Positions 1 to 13,900 of a stretch of 64,000 nucleotides of DNA are shown piece by piece; the stretch's first letter is position 1; each line of letters starts with the position of its first letter. The stretch is from NCBI GenBank assembly GCA_002751075.1, contig NAOQ01000111.1:73491-137490 (forward strand), given 5' to 3'. Origin of the DNA: Ichthyophonus hoferi. Lineage: Eukaryota > Opisthokonta > Ichthyosporea > Ichthyophonida > Ichthyophonidae. Under the pieces are notes generated by a model. That model did not search any database. It was not told where the DNA came from and worked only from the letters and a program-made list of their open reading frames with translations. A program made the translations under genes and the position numbers.

Positions 1-11
1 TGTATATATAT

Positions 12-42
<31 letters not shown>
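1..42. repeat. (TA)n microsatellite
   Basis: Simple TA repeat at the window edge, lying in the intron just upstream of the first visible exon of the receptor-like gene. A second (TA)n tract lies at about 573-600 in the next intron. Confidence 0.9.
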
Positions 43-47
<5 letters not shown>

Positions 48-82
48 ACCAGTAGTTAACCATCCAACCTCTGTCATTACAG

Positions 83-3034
83 AATAACCCGCCCGTGATA
101 GTGCGAGAGAATAACTGCACCTATTATTTCAATTGGCTTACCCCAGCTGCCTGTGCTATCGAACAAACACCCAAAGCACGCAAAGGAATGGGTGGGGCTG
201 CCATCTTCTTTACCGTGTATGTTTGCTCTCTACTGTCTTTCTATTTTACTTTCATATTGTTGTATACTATGATTTATATGGAAATTCTTCAACTTTTTAA
301 GCTCTTGATACTGTTATTTGGCAACATTTTAGTATATCTGTGTTTGTTCTTAACGTTTTTCCGACCGATTAATAATAATGAACATTTAGAACGTTCTATG
401 CTATCAATTATTAATATTAATGATTAGTAGTATTATTATTATTGCTATTATTATCACTGTTATTACTAATATTATGATTACAATTTTTGTGTGTCTGTAA
501 ACCACATTCTGTACTTCTCTAGAGATCATACAGGGAGAGTGCTCTTGTAGAGAGGACAGAGATTTTGATAGGATTATATATATATATATATATATATATG
601 TATAACTACTCACCATAGTGTAGATGAATATGTAGATGCTAGTTTTACAAAATAATATTACTTCTAGAAAGTTCTATAAATTTAATAGTTTAAGCCTGAA
701 TCAATGTGAGCATTGAAAGATGTGACATTGATATTAGTATTGATAATGGATTACATAGGTAGGTTGATGCAAACATATTGTGGTACTTTCTTGTTTATTC
801 ATACGTATACCTATATGTGTATCTTCTTTTGTTGAGAGATGGTATATGAGTGATGCAATACTTAATTTTGGTGTGAAAAATACATTAAAAGAACATATTA
901 TTTTCATGCCAACTATATACTATATAGCTTAACGCCAAGATGTGGGAGCATCAAATTTAAAGCGTAAAGAGGCTTTGTTTTCTCTTTTCATCTACTATTT
1001 ATTTTGACTGGGTGATTATATTTATTACATATTACACGGCAAGCAGGTACATTAGTATAAAATGGTTTTTCATTTAGGTTGCTACATTGATGTGTTTTAC
1101 ACTGCATCAATGAGTGGTTCCAATTACTAGATTTATATAGCATCAGTCATTGGCATATACTAATAATATTAAATATGATTGATATGGCTACAGATTACTT
1201 GTAAGTATGTTAGTCTACTTGATTGGAGGAGCTATGTTTAATTGGTTCGTTTTGAGAAGATATGGCGCGGAAGCCTTTCCTAATTATGATATGTGGATGA
1301 AACTGGGGAATAAGCTCTCAGTAAGTATACTTATATATGCAGCTAAATAAATGTATATATCGATATGCTCTCTATCCCTATATATATAGTTCTTGATCCA
1401 TCTTTTTTTTTTAATCATGTACTTGTGCTGCAATTACAACGTATATATTTATGTAAAAACTCATAATATACTTGCTATAGTGCAGATAATGGTTTTGTAG
1501 TCCTAACTATAATTTTGTTCTTTATTAACTCGAACTCCTTTACCCAGTTCACTCTTCCACCATCTCGTTCTTTTTTTTTGTCTTTCATTCCTGTCTCGGT
1601 ACCTTTGTATCTTCACATTACTATTTATGTTATATTATTGTTCGCTCTGCTATTAGGAACGTTTTGTAAGTTGTGTTGTTTTCTGACTTATATATGTTTT
1701 CTAAAATCACTTTTATGTCTAAAATTCTACTGATGGTCTACATTATATGTCTTACCTCGCAGTACTTAACTGTATTTTATGGCTAAACCCTTGATTATGA
1801 AAGGTGGATACGTAGTCTATATATATCTTTAAAAGAAAATGTTCTGTGTATAGTAGTTACTGACTGTAATATTGGTTATAGAGCTGCTTCAGGAGATTGT
1901 GCAGCAGGATAATGAACAGGGGAAGAGTGAATAATAACCGAATGGTTTGTTTTTCTTTCTTTTAGCATAGAGTTTCTAATATGATGTTTGTGCGATAGTA
2001 TGTGATGACGGGTTTGTGCTTGCCATGTCATAGGGTTAAGTTGATAGGATGTTTCTATGTACTTTCATGGAGCATACTATCAGGGTTAATGTAATGATCT
2101 ATACTACAACTTGCATGGCAGTTATGTAGTTTAACTTATTTTTTTTCTGTGACATAATCATCAGACAAACTAAGTAAATGATATATATTTTATTCTTAAA
2201 GGCTATGTATTTGTATACATTAGCCAGTATAGACGGTATCTAATTCAGCTTATGAGTGCATAGTGGTAAAATCCAGGCCTAACAGGAAATTATTTGATTC
2301 TATTGGAGTAATACGTTGCTTACAAACCATGCTTTCTAAGTCTTTAGACAAAAGACCATGACTTTCCTCTCCTGTCATTAGTCATCATTTTAATACTGGA
2401 AGTGCCTTATATTAGGCCATACACTTTGCACTGCATGGAAGACAAAATGTATTATACAAAATTATACGTTCATATAAAAATATAAATCATGCCACACAAT
2501 AGACATAAAAAGGTTGTTGGTATTTCTATGTGGTAGCCATTTACCTTTTGATAAGTATAGTGTTCCCCACTGATTGTATACTTTGCTAATTCCTTCCTTC
2601 CTTCCACTTTTTTTTCTTCAAATTTCTTGACATATTCTTTGAATATGCACCCATGCATACTGTTAAATACCTTAAATTTTTTTTTTTTTTTTTTGGAAAT
2701 TTGTTAGTATATCCCAAATGGGCTTGATTTTATTTTTGTCATGGCAATGATATATTTATATTTTAAACTGCACGCTTGATTATGGTTATATAGATGTGAC
2801 TTGTGTATAGGGTGGTTATGCATATGTTCAAATGTATTTGCTTTGTATGGACTTACTCAGATTGTCATTGATTGTCACAGCCTCATTTACAATACCCTCT
2901 GGACTATTGGTATTAACTAATACGGCATTATTGTACAGGGACCAACCAGCTACCGAGGGCTAGCCACTGATGACGGTAGCCATGACAGTCTTATTGATGA
3001 TTTTGATGATGATGATGGTTTGCTGGATGCATAA
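83..3034 (+). CDS. M6P-receptor-like (MRH domain) type I membrane sorting receptor, C-terminal three exons
   Basis: Partial at the 5' side; the gene begins upstream of the window. Visible exons are 83-216, 1194-1320 and 2939-3034 (TAA stop), joined by GT-AG introns of about 1.0 and 1.6 kb with matching phases. The first exon carries the end of a mannose-6-phosphate receptor homology domain: the pattern C-x-Y-x-F-x-W-x-T-x-x-A-C is exact (CTYYFNWLTPAAC), with an Arg-Glu pair just before it. A membrane span follows, running across the first splice junction (GGAAIFFTV then LLVSMLVYLIGG), then a cytosolic tail with RRYGAEAFPNYDMW, similar to the juxtamembrane part of M6P-receptor/MRL1-type proteins. 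The tail ends in an acidic cluster and dileucine, DDDDGLLDA. Inferred role: cargo receptor cycling between Golgi and endosome. The ligand cannot be told from this fragment. Confidence 0.85.
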
Positions 3035-6000
3035 ACAACTACTCTTCATTGGGATCTAGTACAGACAATTTTGGTTTGGCCTTTTGTTTCCATCCATCAG
3101 TTAAATGGGCAATTGTTGGGATGGGGAAAACACTTGGGATAATATAGGGATAATATATGAAATTTCTTATAGGGTAAGGGCCTAGCTAAGGCTGTAGCCG
3201 TATAGTATCACGAGTCTTGGCATAGGAAAATTTACCAAGACATGTATTTTATCATTTATAATTGGTTGGCATATGTGCTATGTAGGTCAATTGACGCACA
3301 GTCACCTACTTATAGGACTTATATGGTATTATAGTAAAATATGTGAGCGCAAGGTTTTACATTGCTACCATCTGAGTTCACCATTATAGGAGTAAATTCC
3401 ATTTAGTGATAAAAAAAACGTGCTTATGGAGACTTGTGCACTCACCAACTACCTCGTCTCTTTGTAACTGAAAATTTGCAATATATATATGATTAAATAC
3501 AACTATTACCTGTTATGCAATATTGCTATTACTCTCTTTTGTCTCTTCACACTTATTTTGTCATTTGGCTCCTTCCCACTTTCTTTATTGATTCACGCAT
3601 CAATACCTCATATCTCTATATAACAGGTTGTTGGGAATAATAGGTAGAGACACGGGCGTTCCTGTAACCCATTTTTTTCTAGAAGGAGAGAGAAGGCCGA
3701 ATTAAGGGGCATTTTAACATATCCCTCTGCATACATGGAGTGAGTACAAATATTCTAAGACACTTTTATTATTAAGCAAGTCAGCAGGACTTGTCTTACA
3801 CTGGATGCCTAAGCAATGTGTTATTTAGACCTCAGCACATGTGATCTGAAATGGCTTAATATATATTTTCAGAATCTCTATCATTGGCTGGTTCTATTTT
3901 GATGGAATTTTGGATTGCCGTTTAACCCCAATAGACTGCACTAACTATTTTTTCAGGCTACATATGCAATAATCATAGCCAATGATATTAAATATTTATA
4001 GCTATATAAAGAAGTGCATAATTAAATGTTCCTATTTTAACACAGGTCATCTTTTTTTTCTATACACTGTTTTCCCTTTTAGTTATTACTTTTCATATTT
4101 CTTAATAAGCTGGTATTTTTTACTAAGTTTTTCTACCCTATCATACTCTTCTGGTTAAATGTGGTTTATATATGCTTCTGGCTTTATACATATCTGAGCA
4201 TATGACATTTGAATGCAAGGAGAAAGAATAATCTGAAACTGGTTTAAAAGCAATTTCTATAGAGTTTATTGGGTGGCACAGTAACTGCTGAATTGTGGAA
4301 TGTAAGTCTACATTCCATATAATGTGATAAGCTATTGACAAGGCCACGAATGTGGTGTCCAATAAAACTCATGGAATAGAAGATGACTGATTATGCAGAA
4401 TCATATTCTTCTAGTTGGTGTATATACATATCTACTTAGGCACTAGTCAAACTCAGTAGAGAACAATGCGATTGATTAAAAATGTATTGTAATTGTATAT
4501 ATGTAAGTTCAGGTAAGCTCAGATTTTATGTTAAGTCTGGTAGGCAGTGGCCTGGCTCATAAGACTGATGAAATGAAGAATAGGCGGCTATAGAGTTGAC
4601 ACGGGCATAATGCCTGTATCCATTATTGGCTAGCAAGACCCGATGCGTAGAATTGATAAATGTGTGTGTGAGGCAGACTCTCAAACTGCCAAATATTATG
4701 CAGACCTCTGTCGCTCTTCTTATCACTGACAAGACTTATAGAGCATAGTCACTTGTGATTTGAGGAGGTTTATTTAAAATATATTGCGAAAGCAAAAGAA
4801 TAACTGAACTGCAAATTAGTTGAATCGATATCTATAACCAGCCTGCAAACTCTAACCATTGGCTAAATGGATTAGACATTTTTAAGCAGCACAAAAGTGT
4901 TATCAATGATGTTTTTATTTATCACAAATATTATGTATTGTTTAAAAATAGTATACTATTATAGCTTTTAGGGTTTAGGGTTAATTCATACTTAACATAA
5001 TATTTTTTATTTTTTGTCCGCGTATATACATTGGTGCCTCATCATTTTATATGATGTCAAAGAAGTATTTAATTACTTAGGGGATAAAAACGAGGCCATG
5101 ACTGGAAATTAATACTGTTGTAGATATGACCCCTTATTACTGTAAAAGTATTGGGTGGGAAAGATCAAATAGTAACTGGACACAGAAGAACAACACTCTT
5201 AAGTTAAGACCTTCATGAGCTTAATTATATACTCAAGTAATAAAAATGAATCGCAACTAAAACATAACTAATACTTGTACTATGCTCAGTTTGATTGGAT
5301 TAAAATTATTGGAAAACATAGAAAAGTGAGTGTGCTAATTGCAACAAATATACTTGTGTATCAATAGCTGATTTATTGCCATAGTAGCTAATTTACAATT
5401 AATATTGACAAAATAGAAGTATAACAGATCGAACGCTCCTTAACAACGTATGTGATATCTGGAAGTAAACCATATTTGAAACCTTTGATAAATATTCAAA
5501 AAGCAGATGCATCAAATACAGAAGTGGGCGATTTTTATTAAAAAGAATTGATATGAAATCTATTTAAATATTGGTAAAATAATCCTAGAGTAGCTACCAA
5601 ACTAGTTAGAAGGTAAAATTATATACCAAACATTATGACTTTCCAGACTAATTTACCCTACACCAAAATGACAGTAAGTTTACAGTAATTCAACCTATGT
5701 AGCATTATATATCAGCAGAATTTTACACAAAATTGTGGGAATTTTATTAAGTTCAGCCCCAAAAGCTATACATGCCGCTATAATGTATCATATATACACT
5801 CGCAGCCAGACATATTAACAGTCCTATATATGCAGACATATTAACATCTTATCATTCTTGCATACAACGGAGTACACCAATCCAAATTTGTGCCACTAGC
5901 ACTATTACACTACCTCCCCTAACCCTTATGGAACCAAGTGTTTGGGCTCTATTAAAGCACTTGTAATTCCAAAATATATTTAATGTAACCTTACATTCCA

Positions 6001-6075
6001 CTTATTTCTATGACTAATTATATAAATGTATTTGTTGTTTGTGATAAGTATCTATAATATACATACAGACACCTA
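3035..6075. other. Convergent intergenic region, no gene seen
   Basis: About 3 kb between the receptor-like gene (+) and the nucleoside transporter (-), so it holds both 3' ends. It is AT-rich with many stops in all frames. The only open stretches are short, lack splice-flanked family similarity and read as chance ORFs. No tRNA, rRNA or repeat array was recognised. Confidence 0.6.
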
Positions 6076-7569
6076 TTAACCTTGAGGACAAATGATAGCC
6101 TTAGACCCAAAAGAGGTTATAGCGCCGGTCAGCAAGCCAAGGATCAACATGGAAATAACAAGACTGCATCCGACCGCACGTTCAGATCCTTTTACAATAT
6201 TTGGAGTGTGATACATGATAGCATTAAAAATGTAGCCATTACTGAAGCCAAAAGCTAGCATGAAGATAATGGGAGCTGCATCGCTTTTAAAACCCACTGG
6301 TAAACGCATAGCAACCAATGATTTTGTGGATTCATCAAAACACCGGTTGTTGCAGAAGACAAATAGGGGAAGGAAAATAATACGTCCTAGAGAGAGGTAT
6401 GGTACCCATGACCTAGGGCAGATAAAGAATTGTCCCAAGGAACGACCCAACATATCGGAAACGTTGAAGAAGAGAAATGTATAAACAGGAAGCCAGAGAT
6501 CAGTATAGAAGCGGCTTGGACCGTGGTGATATGGAACTACGCTAAGGGGCAGAACTGGGAAGACCAAAAGAGTTGTAGTAAAAAGAAACCACACAGAGAA
6601 TGCCATGTAGCGAACCTTTTTCACAATACCACAATACTGATCCCATGTAATCTCTTCATAGTCCTCTGGATCTTCAAGTTGATCCCTGGCCAGCTCAGCC
6701 TCCATGGCTGCATTAGTCATATCAACAGATTGATAAAAGTTGCGCCAGTAATGGAAGTAGGCACAGTTAACCAGGTAGGTATAACACAGGATACAGACAA
6801 TAATTATAAAAATAGATACTGCAAAAAAAGCAGTAGCTGCTGCCTCAACAGAGGAAGAGGCTCCAAGGGTGATAATGTTGATGAGAGCTACAGCAACACC
6901 AGCCCATGCCTCACCCTGAACGGGATACTTCTGAAACCTGGAGGGAAGATTGGAAGCCACGGTATAAACACCAGGTTGATTAAAGCCCACGCATAACCCC
7001 AGAACAATGATCAAAAATATCATGATGCCAAAGAAAACATCATCGACTGCAGTTTTAATGTAGACGAGAACAATTAGGATAATGTAAACCGCCAGCTGGA
7101 CTAACAGGGGATGTAAAACCCTGTCATTCATACTCAGGCGGTGTTGAACACGTGTGAAAATAAGAGATACAATAACAAGAATGGCACTGAAGATAAATTC
7201 AAAGTAATTTGTGTAGTTTGCTTCGAAAGATGAGTCCTTAAGCTCCCACGACCAGTAAGTGGTGATGGTCAGAACGGTATTCCAGGGGAAGAGCATACCG
7301 GCGCCCTGAACAAAGAGAATAATTGCGCACATATGCATATGGTCTTTTGGAGCTTTTTCTTCAGCAGCTAATTCTCTCTGCGAACGAAGCATATCTTGCA
7401 CCAGCTCATCAGCAGAATCAGGACGATCACAATCGGAGGCAGAAACGGCGTTGAAGTCCCCATAAACGACGGCTGGTTCGTACTTTTCTTTGGGCTTACG
7501 GCCTCCCGAAGTCGGAGACATATTTATCTGGACTTGTGCGGACATGCTTGAGGACATGGTTGCGGACAT
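6076..7569 (-). CDS. Equilibrative nucleoside transporter (ENT/SLC29 family)
   Basis: A single uninterrupted reading frame of 497 codons. A polar, acidic N-terminal cytosolic segment of about 80 residues precedes the first membrane span, which carries the ENT signature GAGMLFPWN. A charged loop (around residues 280-310, with EAELARDQLEDPEDYEE) sits between the sixth and seventh spans. Later family marks are FNVSDMLGRSLGQFF, then R-I-I-F-L-P-L-F-V-F-C-N, and NGYIFNAIMYHTP near the end. The protein ends right after the last span. About eleven hydrophobic segments can be counted, as usual for the family. The known family role is facilitated transport of nucleosides or nucleobases across plasma or organelle membranes; substrate and location here are not inferable. 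The start is the first ATG; several in-frame Mets follow within 17 residues, so a slightly shorter start is possible. The gene has no introns, unlike its neighbours. Confidence 0.95.
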   Translation of the reverse strand: MSATMSSSMSAQVQINMSPTSGGRKPKEKYEPAVVYGDFNAVSASDCDRPDSADELVQDMLRSQRELAAEEKAPKDHMHMCAIILFVQGAGMLFPWNTVLTITTYWSWELKDSSFEANYTNYFEFIFSAILVIVSLIFTRVQHRLSMNDRVLHPLLVQLAVYIILIVLVYIKTAVDDVFFGIMIFLIIVLGLCVGFNQPGVYTVASNLPSRFQKYPVQGEAWAGVAVALINIITLGASSSVEAAATAFFAVSIFIIIVCILCYTYLVNCAYFHYWRNFYQSVDMTNAAMEAELARDQLEDPEDYEEITWDQYCGIVKKVRYMAFSVWFLFTTTLLVFPVLPLSVVPYHHGPSRFYTDLWLPVYTFLFFNVSDMLGRSLGQFFICPRSWVPYLSLGRIIFLPLFVFCNNRCFDESTKSLVAMRLPVGFKSDAAPIIFMLAFGFSNGYIFNAIMYHTPNIVKGSERAVGCSLVISMLILGLLTGAITSFGSKAIICPQG

Positions 7570-10500
7570 AGTAAATTGATGCTTTCTGGCTTAGCCCAGA
7601 ATGATCTGATGTAATTGCTATACGTTCGAAAATAGCGACTCTTCAGAGAGAACAAGTCTGTGTCTAAGGATTTTGTTCACACTTAAAAGTAAACAAACCG
7701 AGTTCGGAAAATTCGTCCAAACTAGGTAAACCTTTACAGGATTCACTTACTTATACATACACCGCGTGGGCAAAGTTGTGATTACCGATTACTTTTAGAA
7801 TCTATTGGCGAATCTTTGAAAGTGCTATCCCATTATTTTCATTAATCCGTTTTTATTGATTAACAACCTTTTTCTTTAGCCAATCATATAAATGCATATC
7901 AATTGCATTTTCATTTATTCTCCCAAAGGGTACTTACATTGTTCAATTACCAAGGAAAGTCAAAATGTGAAAAAAAATTATGTAAATTAATTTACAGCTT
8001 AATTTTATACCTATTTTTATTGTATTTTAATACATACTTTTATTTATATTTAAAATTCCTTTTTTTCCTCTTCTAATATTTTGTGCTTAATGTCCACATG
8101 TACTTAATAATTTCACGTGTGTAACATTTGAGCCGGCACAAATAGCATGTGGGTATTTGTGGTATGTGCTAAACCAGTGTGCGCTATTGGGCTATGAGGA
8201 AATAAAATAACTTTACTATTGCACCACCTCAGGAGTGGTCAATATTAACGAATATAACGTAGCCTTACATTGCTTGCATTAGATTAAATTAAACTTTTAA
8301 TTCCCCACATTCTGAATTGTTGGTTTGAAGCACATGTACTTATTTAACCACTAGTTCGTCATTAACATTTAAAAACATGGCTTATATTTATTCCCGATTT
8401 AACTTGGGGTCGCATAAAAATTTGCCAATATGGGATTATGCTTGAATTTGATTGAGTTTTCGGTGCGATGTGAACTGAACTCGACCTCACACCCAAACTC
8501 ATTCGTTGTGGTAATTGGCTCATTATTTAAAAATAAACAAATGATGACGCCCTCTAACATTAGAATTACTCCGCCGCATGACTCGATCTCCGTGATGATC
8601 TGATCCATCCACAATGGAGGGATACTACTACTGAAAACTATATATGACTCGTGCATGATGTAAACAGAAGAATTCCGAATAGGAGAAAACTTAGCGTCGT
8701 AAGTATCTTTTTAGATTATTACTGGTTTAATTATAGAATTAGATGTAGCTAATATTTATTTGTGCAGTAAATGCAATATTATTATTCTACAGTACTTGTA
8801 ATGAATCTGTATAAAACGAAATCTGTGCTTAGTTCTATCTTCTACTTCTAGCTTGATTATGTTCTATTATTATTTCTTTGCTCAGCTAAATATATGGGTA
8901 AACTCACTTAGGATACGTCTAAACAATTCTGCTTGTAATAAACCAGTGCATGCCAAGGCACTGGTTTATGGTCCTTATTTATAGTTTATAGATTATTTAT
9001 TTCCGATTGTACACTATATATGTACACTAGATAAAAACGTCATACCATTAGAGTCGTGTCGATAGATATATGTAATATTTTTTTTAGGAATTTAACCTCA
9101 TGGAAATGCTTTTATTGAAGCAATTTTTAAATGAACAAAATATTTATTTGCATTGAGCCAATGTACCTTTGTCAATTCCACCTAAAAGCCATCCTAGACT
9201 ATAAGGCTTTTGTCCCGTAATATAGTGATAGTTCTATTGCATTGTTCTCAGGTTTCGCGGGCTTCAATTTATGAATACATAATAGTTGTTCTTGCTGGAA
9301 TAGTATTAATAATAACCAGTTGATTTGCTCTTTTCTGAAGACTCGGGTGAGTGCTAGAAGTCTTATAAAGGGTGAGTATGCAGATTCTCTGGGTAACTGG
9401 TTGTAGTAATGATCTCGCCGGATGCACTGGAGTTGCTTGATCATAACTTGATCGTAAATTTCCGATTGGTCTCACACTTTGCGTTCTTATTGGACTGCTT
9501 TTTGGCTAATTGTTTTATCTCACCGTTCCGTTCCAATTACGGTAATACGTATTTACGAATCATTTCATCTTATTAAAAAACGTCATTCAAACAACTAATA
9601 GTTGTCCAATCATTTTCATTTGACCCATCTAATACCAACTTGTTGGCCGTAGTGTTACACCACAATTTACCAAATATGGTTTTACTCTTCGTGATAAAAA
9701 ATAGTCGGCCATAAATTTACGATAATTTTAAAATAGTCAAAATAACGAAACAATGTTATTGCTTGTAGTGGGATAGTATCTAGTTTGCACAATCTTCATG
9801 TTTAGCGTTAAACTGAAATAGTTTTTTTTTCAAATCCAATGACAGAAGTAATTCTAATCATCCAGTTAGATTGGGTGTGAGCTGCCAGTACTAGTATTTT
9901 TACAAGGCTGAGGCCTTGCATATGCCAGATTTTTATTCAAACTCATAACAATATGCAACATACATACGTACAACAACACAGGGTATCATAAAGGTAGCAT
10001 TTTGGGCTAACTATGGTGGAATATTAAAATTGGTATTATTCTATTATCAATATGTTGGCAATAATATGATTTGGTTTTGTCTGCTGCCTTTGAAATAACT
10101 TGCATCGTATCAACTTGATCAAATAGACTTCAACGGGACATAGCCTTTGTGTAGCTTCACATAAAAAAAACTCAGATGAGTAATGTTCCTAGCAAAGCAG
10201 AAAAGAAGTTATCAAAACAACTAGACCGATCCAATTATAAGGTATATACAACAAGTTGCTACATATAAATCCAGGCCCATATAGCAAGTTAGTCACAATT
10301 CCAAGGATGCCCAATTAAGTATGGAAGTGTAGTGGTTATGGTTATAAAAACAATTACCAAGAAAAGAGAGAACAAAAAGCAGTTTTGTCCCACTGAACCA
10401 GAATGTTAATATTATTTATTTATACCGGTAATAACAATAGAAAATGATACACGGAGGTCGCCAGGTTACCCTGAAGTCATACATGGCGGATTCCCAGTTT

Positions 10501-10973
10501 TCCCATTTGAAGTCTGAGATTTGACACCATTCCGAGAAATACTCGAAGGCCCAAAAAAAAAAACGATTTATAAATATATAATCATGCTGTCATTTGCAAC
10601 ACCGACAAACGTAAAATACAGCGTGATAAATGGAACCCGAGCATATACAAGCTCGGATAGGCCATGTATTTTATTATTAAAACCTGATCAAGAAGGTAGA
10701 AAAGCAAATTAGCAATCTATAATCGAAGCCAGGGATACTACGCAAATAAAGTTGTATATTAACAACAAAAATAATAGCTGAGAACACTACACAGTACATA
10801 TTAGCTAATAGTATATTACAACAGGAAACAAATACACAGCCCAATAAACTTTCAAGATCGACCAGTCATAAGAGATTAAAGTAATATATAAATATAATAG
10901 GGCAGAGTATTTATCCAATGCAACAACTTCTTACAACAACTTTAAGCACATACAAGAGCCATAAGTTGCTGAA
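7570..10973. other. Intergenic region between ENT promoter side and XRN2 3' end
   Basis: About 3.4 kb. Both flanking genes are on the minus strand, so this holds the upstream region of the transporter gene and the 3'UTR and downstream region of XRN2. Short open stretches (for example 8399-8656 and 9199-9475 on the minus strand) show no recognisable domain and no splice-supported continuation. Nothing else was identified. Confidence 0.55.
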
Positions 10974-13900
10974 TTATTGCCTCCAATTCTGACTGCGGGT
11001 ATCTCGGTTATCATAACGATCCCCCCTATAGCGGTTGTCATTATAGCCTCCACGGTATCCGCCTCGTTGCTGATTCTGACCTCCGCGCGGAATATAACCA
11101 CCCCTTTGGCTATTGTAATTTCCTGGACCTCCATATTGTTGTTGCTGGGCCCCGCCCTGGTTGTATCCTCCATAGCCTCCTTGTCGATCATTACCCTGGC
11201 CCCCTGTGCATGTATGGTGCAATTAGAGGCGATGAAGGTTATAGTCATGAAATAAATAAAATAAACAGAGAAAGTCTTAAAACTAAAACCACAATCAGTG
11301 GATAGCAGGAAAGTAAACAGACAACGGAATACAAAATGATATATGATAAAAATCAATGAAAAAAAACCCAGTGCATAGCGTGTGTTGGTGTTACACTGGC
11401 TGTCAGTAAGTATCATATAAGTAGTACCACGATAGGTATAGAATCTAAACCAGTTAAGTAATCTTTCGTGATCAGCCACCAGTACAACAGTCCAGCCAAC
11501 TAACGCTAATACAGAGGGAGTTTAATTACTTAGTCAAACAATACCAGTCACAATGATGGCTGAATACAAAAGTATTCTATCTGCCCAGCCTCCTACTTAA
11601 AGTGTAGTATTTCCATATAATAAACAAAGTAATATAGGGTAAACCAATCATGAATGAACCATACTAAAATATCAGTGACAAGGTAGGTACAAAGACATAA
11701 AACAAAGAGCCCAGAGAAGCCAAGAACGTACCATATGGAGCTCCACCCATAGGCGGCATGCTGCCCATCATGGGTGGTCTGTAAGCTCCCATCATAGGTG
11801 GTCGGTAGCCCCCCATCATAGGTACAGGTGGTTGCCCATATCCTCCACCGCTATACCCTCCTCTGCCTGGAGGTCCCACAGGTGGTGGCATAATACCCTG
11901 ATTGAGCGAATGTCTGTAAAACACACAGGTTAAACCTCCGCAACTAGTTTCCCTTCTAGATGGAGTAAATGTTACAAATAACTTTAAATCTACTCTACTT
12001 GAAAATTAATGTCATATGGGTTCATAAAAGGAAAACCAAGAAATGTAAAAATGAACACCAGACTGTCTTATACCTTATATTATATAAACGGATCTGTAGA
12101 TTGAATGTAAATACTAAAATATACTACACTATATCTGTACAATATAAGAATTATTAGAGCTTGCGGCAAACAAAACAAAACCGTGCAAAAAAGAAGGAAA
12201 TACCACATAAAGATAAAAGTATATTATAGGTCTATAGAGAGAGAATTATAAACAATTTATTTTTAGCATTTAGTGCATAAGATACACAGAGATACCTACT
12301 GGATCATACGACCAGCCGGTTGCTGATTGTTAAAATTGCCTCCACGCCCCCTTCCCCCCCTGCCTCCCCTACCTCTGCCTCGTCCACGACGTCCACCACT
12401 CTGGCTGAGAGAGACCGAAGGTTAATGTATGGCCTGGTGCCCCGTGAAAGCCCCGTGAAAGCAATGACTGGCAGACAGCAAGTACAAGTTTTGCACAAGA
12501 ATTCTTTGACTTAATTTTAATTAGCTTTGATTATTATATTAGAATACAGTATTTGGTTTTGTTTGATACTATATTATATTATATTATATTATATTATATT
12601 ATGTGTGCATACATACTCCATAGCAGAAAACACAAAACTTGATATAAGTATATACATACAAGAGTTCAATGTCTTCTTTAGTAGTGACTCGAGGAGGCAT
12701 GATAAGGCCAGGTAGAAGCTTGGCCTGGAACTTCTTGGTTTCAGAATAATGTTGGTTTTCATAACAAACGCTGCAGGAGAGAACATAATAGAGAGAAAGT
12801 AATGAATAAGGTATAAGTATTCCATATGGCTCCCTTATGATAAGACTATATAATACTTTATGTATTTTAATGAGATATTGTAATTAATTCCTTAATAGTA
12901 TGTCAATAAAGTACTTTATTTTATCCAATTTTTAAAATAAGTTAAAGAATGAGGTTTCCATTACAGGCCCCTTAATTATCAATAGTGACATACTAAAAAA
13001 ATAATGGCCGCCTTAAAGGAATAGGACATGGAAAGCGGCATCAAACAATATTATATAGTGCATAGAGTAGTTTTCAAAGTTGCGGTTAGGCTAACAACGA
13101 ATGTAGCCAGAATAGCAGAAATAAAGGATAAGCCGATGAAGAAAAACGTGAGTGACTATATTATTTACAATGTAAAAAGATAGATATAACCCTACCCAAG
13201 AACCTGATTGTCGTTGATGTCAGGCTGGCCCTCTTCAGTGAGAGGTGAGTGGAATGTGCTGTGATACAGAACAGTATCCAGGAATCAGTATGGTATATAA
13301 TAGCCCTTATATATTTCTTTATATCATAGTCTAAGTCACATATATTCAATAAACATAAACAAATTAAAAAATACTGCAATAACAGGCTAAGCCTCTCGCA
13401 CTCAAATATTATCGGCTATTACTACTAACAAAACAAAACAAATAAACATTAATAGATGCCTAAAACATTGAAGGTGTGCTAAAGAAGAAGATATGATAAT
13501 AAAAACAATATACCACAAGGCTCATACCTTCCAGGCAGCACAGCACCATCGTCTCTTGCCACATTACCACACATGCCTTGAGTTAACTTGGTATCCAGTG
13601 GTATAAATTCCTTCTGCATGTAAAGGTCCATAGACCAAAATGAGTAAGCCTGCCTTCCTTAAACCCCAAGTGCATTCATATTTACATATACAATACAATA
13701 TAATACAGTACAGTATAATACAGTACAGTACAATATAATACAAGAGACATACCAGCCAAAACACAGGCAAACAGCAAAAGATAAAGGATAAGGTATGTAA
13801 GAAGGCAGTGAGGTGAGAGCCAACACTATTTCTAACACATGTCAAACCTATACCAACCTATAACATCAACCCACCTCATCGCCCTCGGCAGAGCCCTTCT

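Noticed and set aside
4966-4985. Telomere-like TTTAGGG repeats
   Set aside because: Only two units; chance or a trivial relic.
6430-6996. 188-codon + strand ORF
   Set aside because: Antisense shadow of the nucleoside transporter with no domain of its own.
8399-8656. 85-codon minus-strand ORF upstream of the transporter
   Set aside because: No recognisable motif and length within chance expectation for this region.
12340-12372. Suspected one-base frameshift in the RGG exon of XRN2 at a G homopolymer
   Set aside because: A recount gives seven C on the + strand; with seven the RGG frame runs straight into [13 protein letters not shown].
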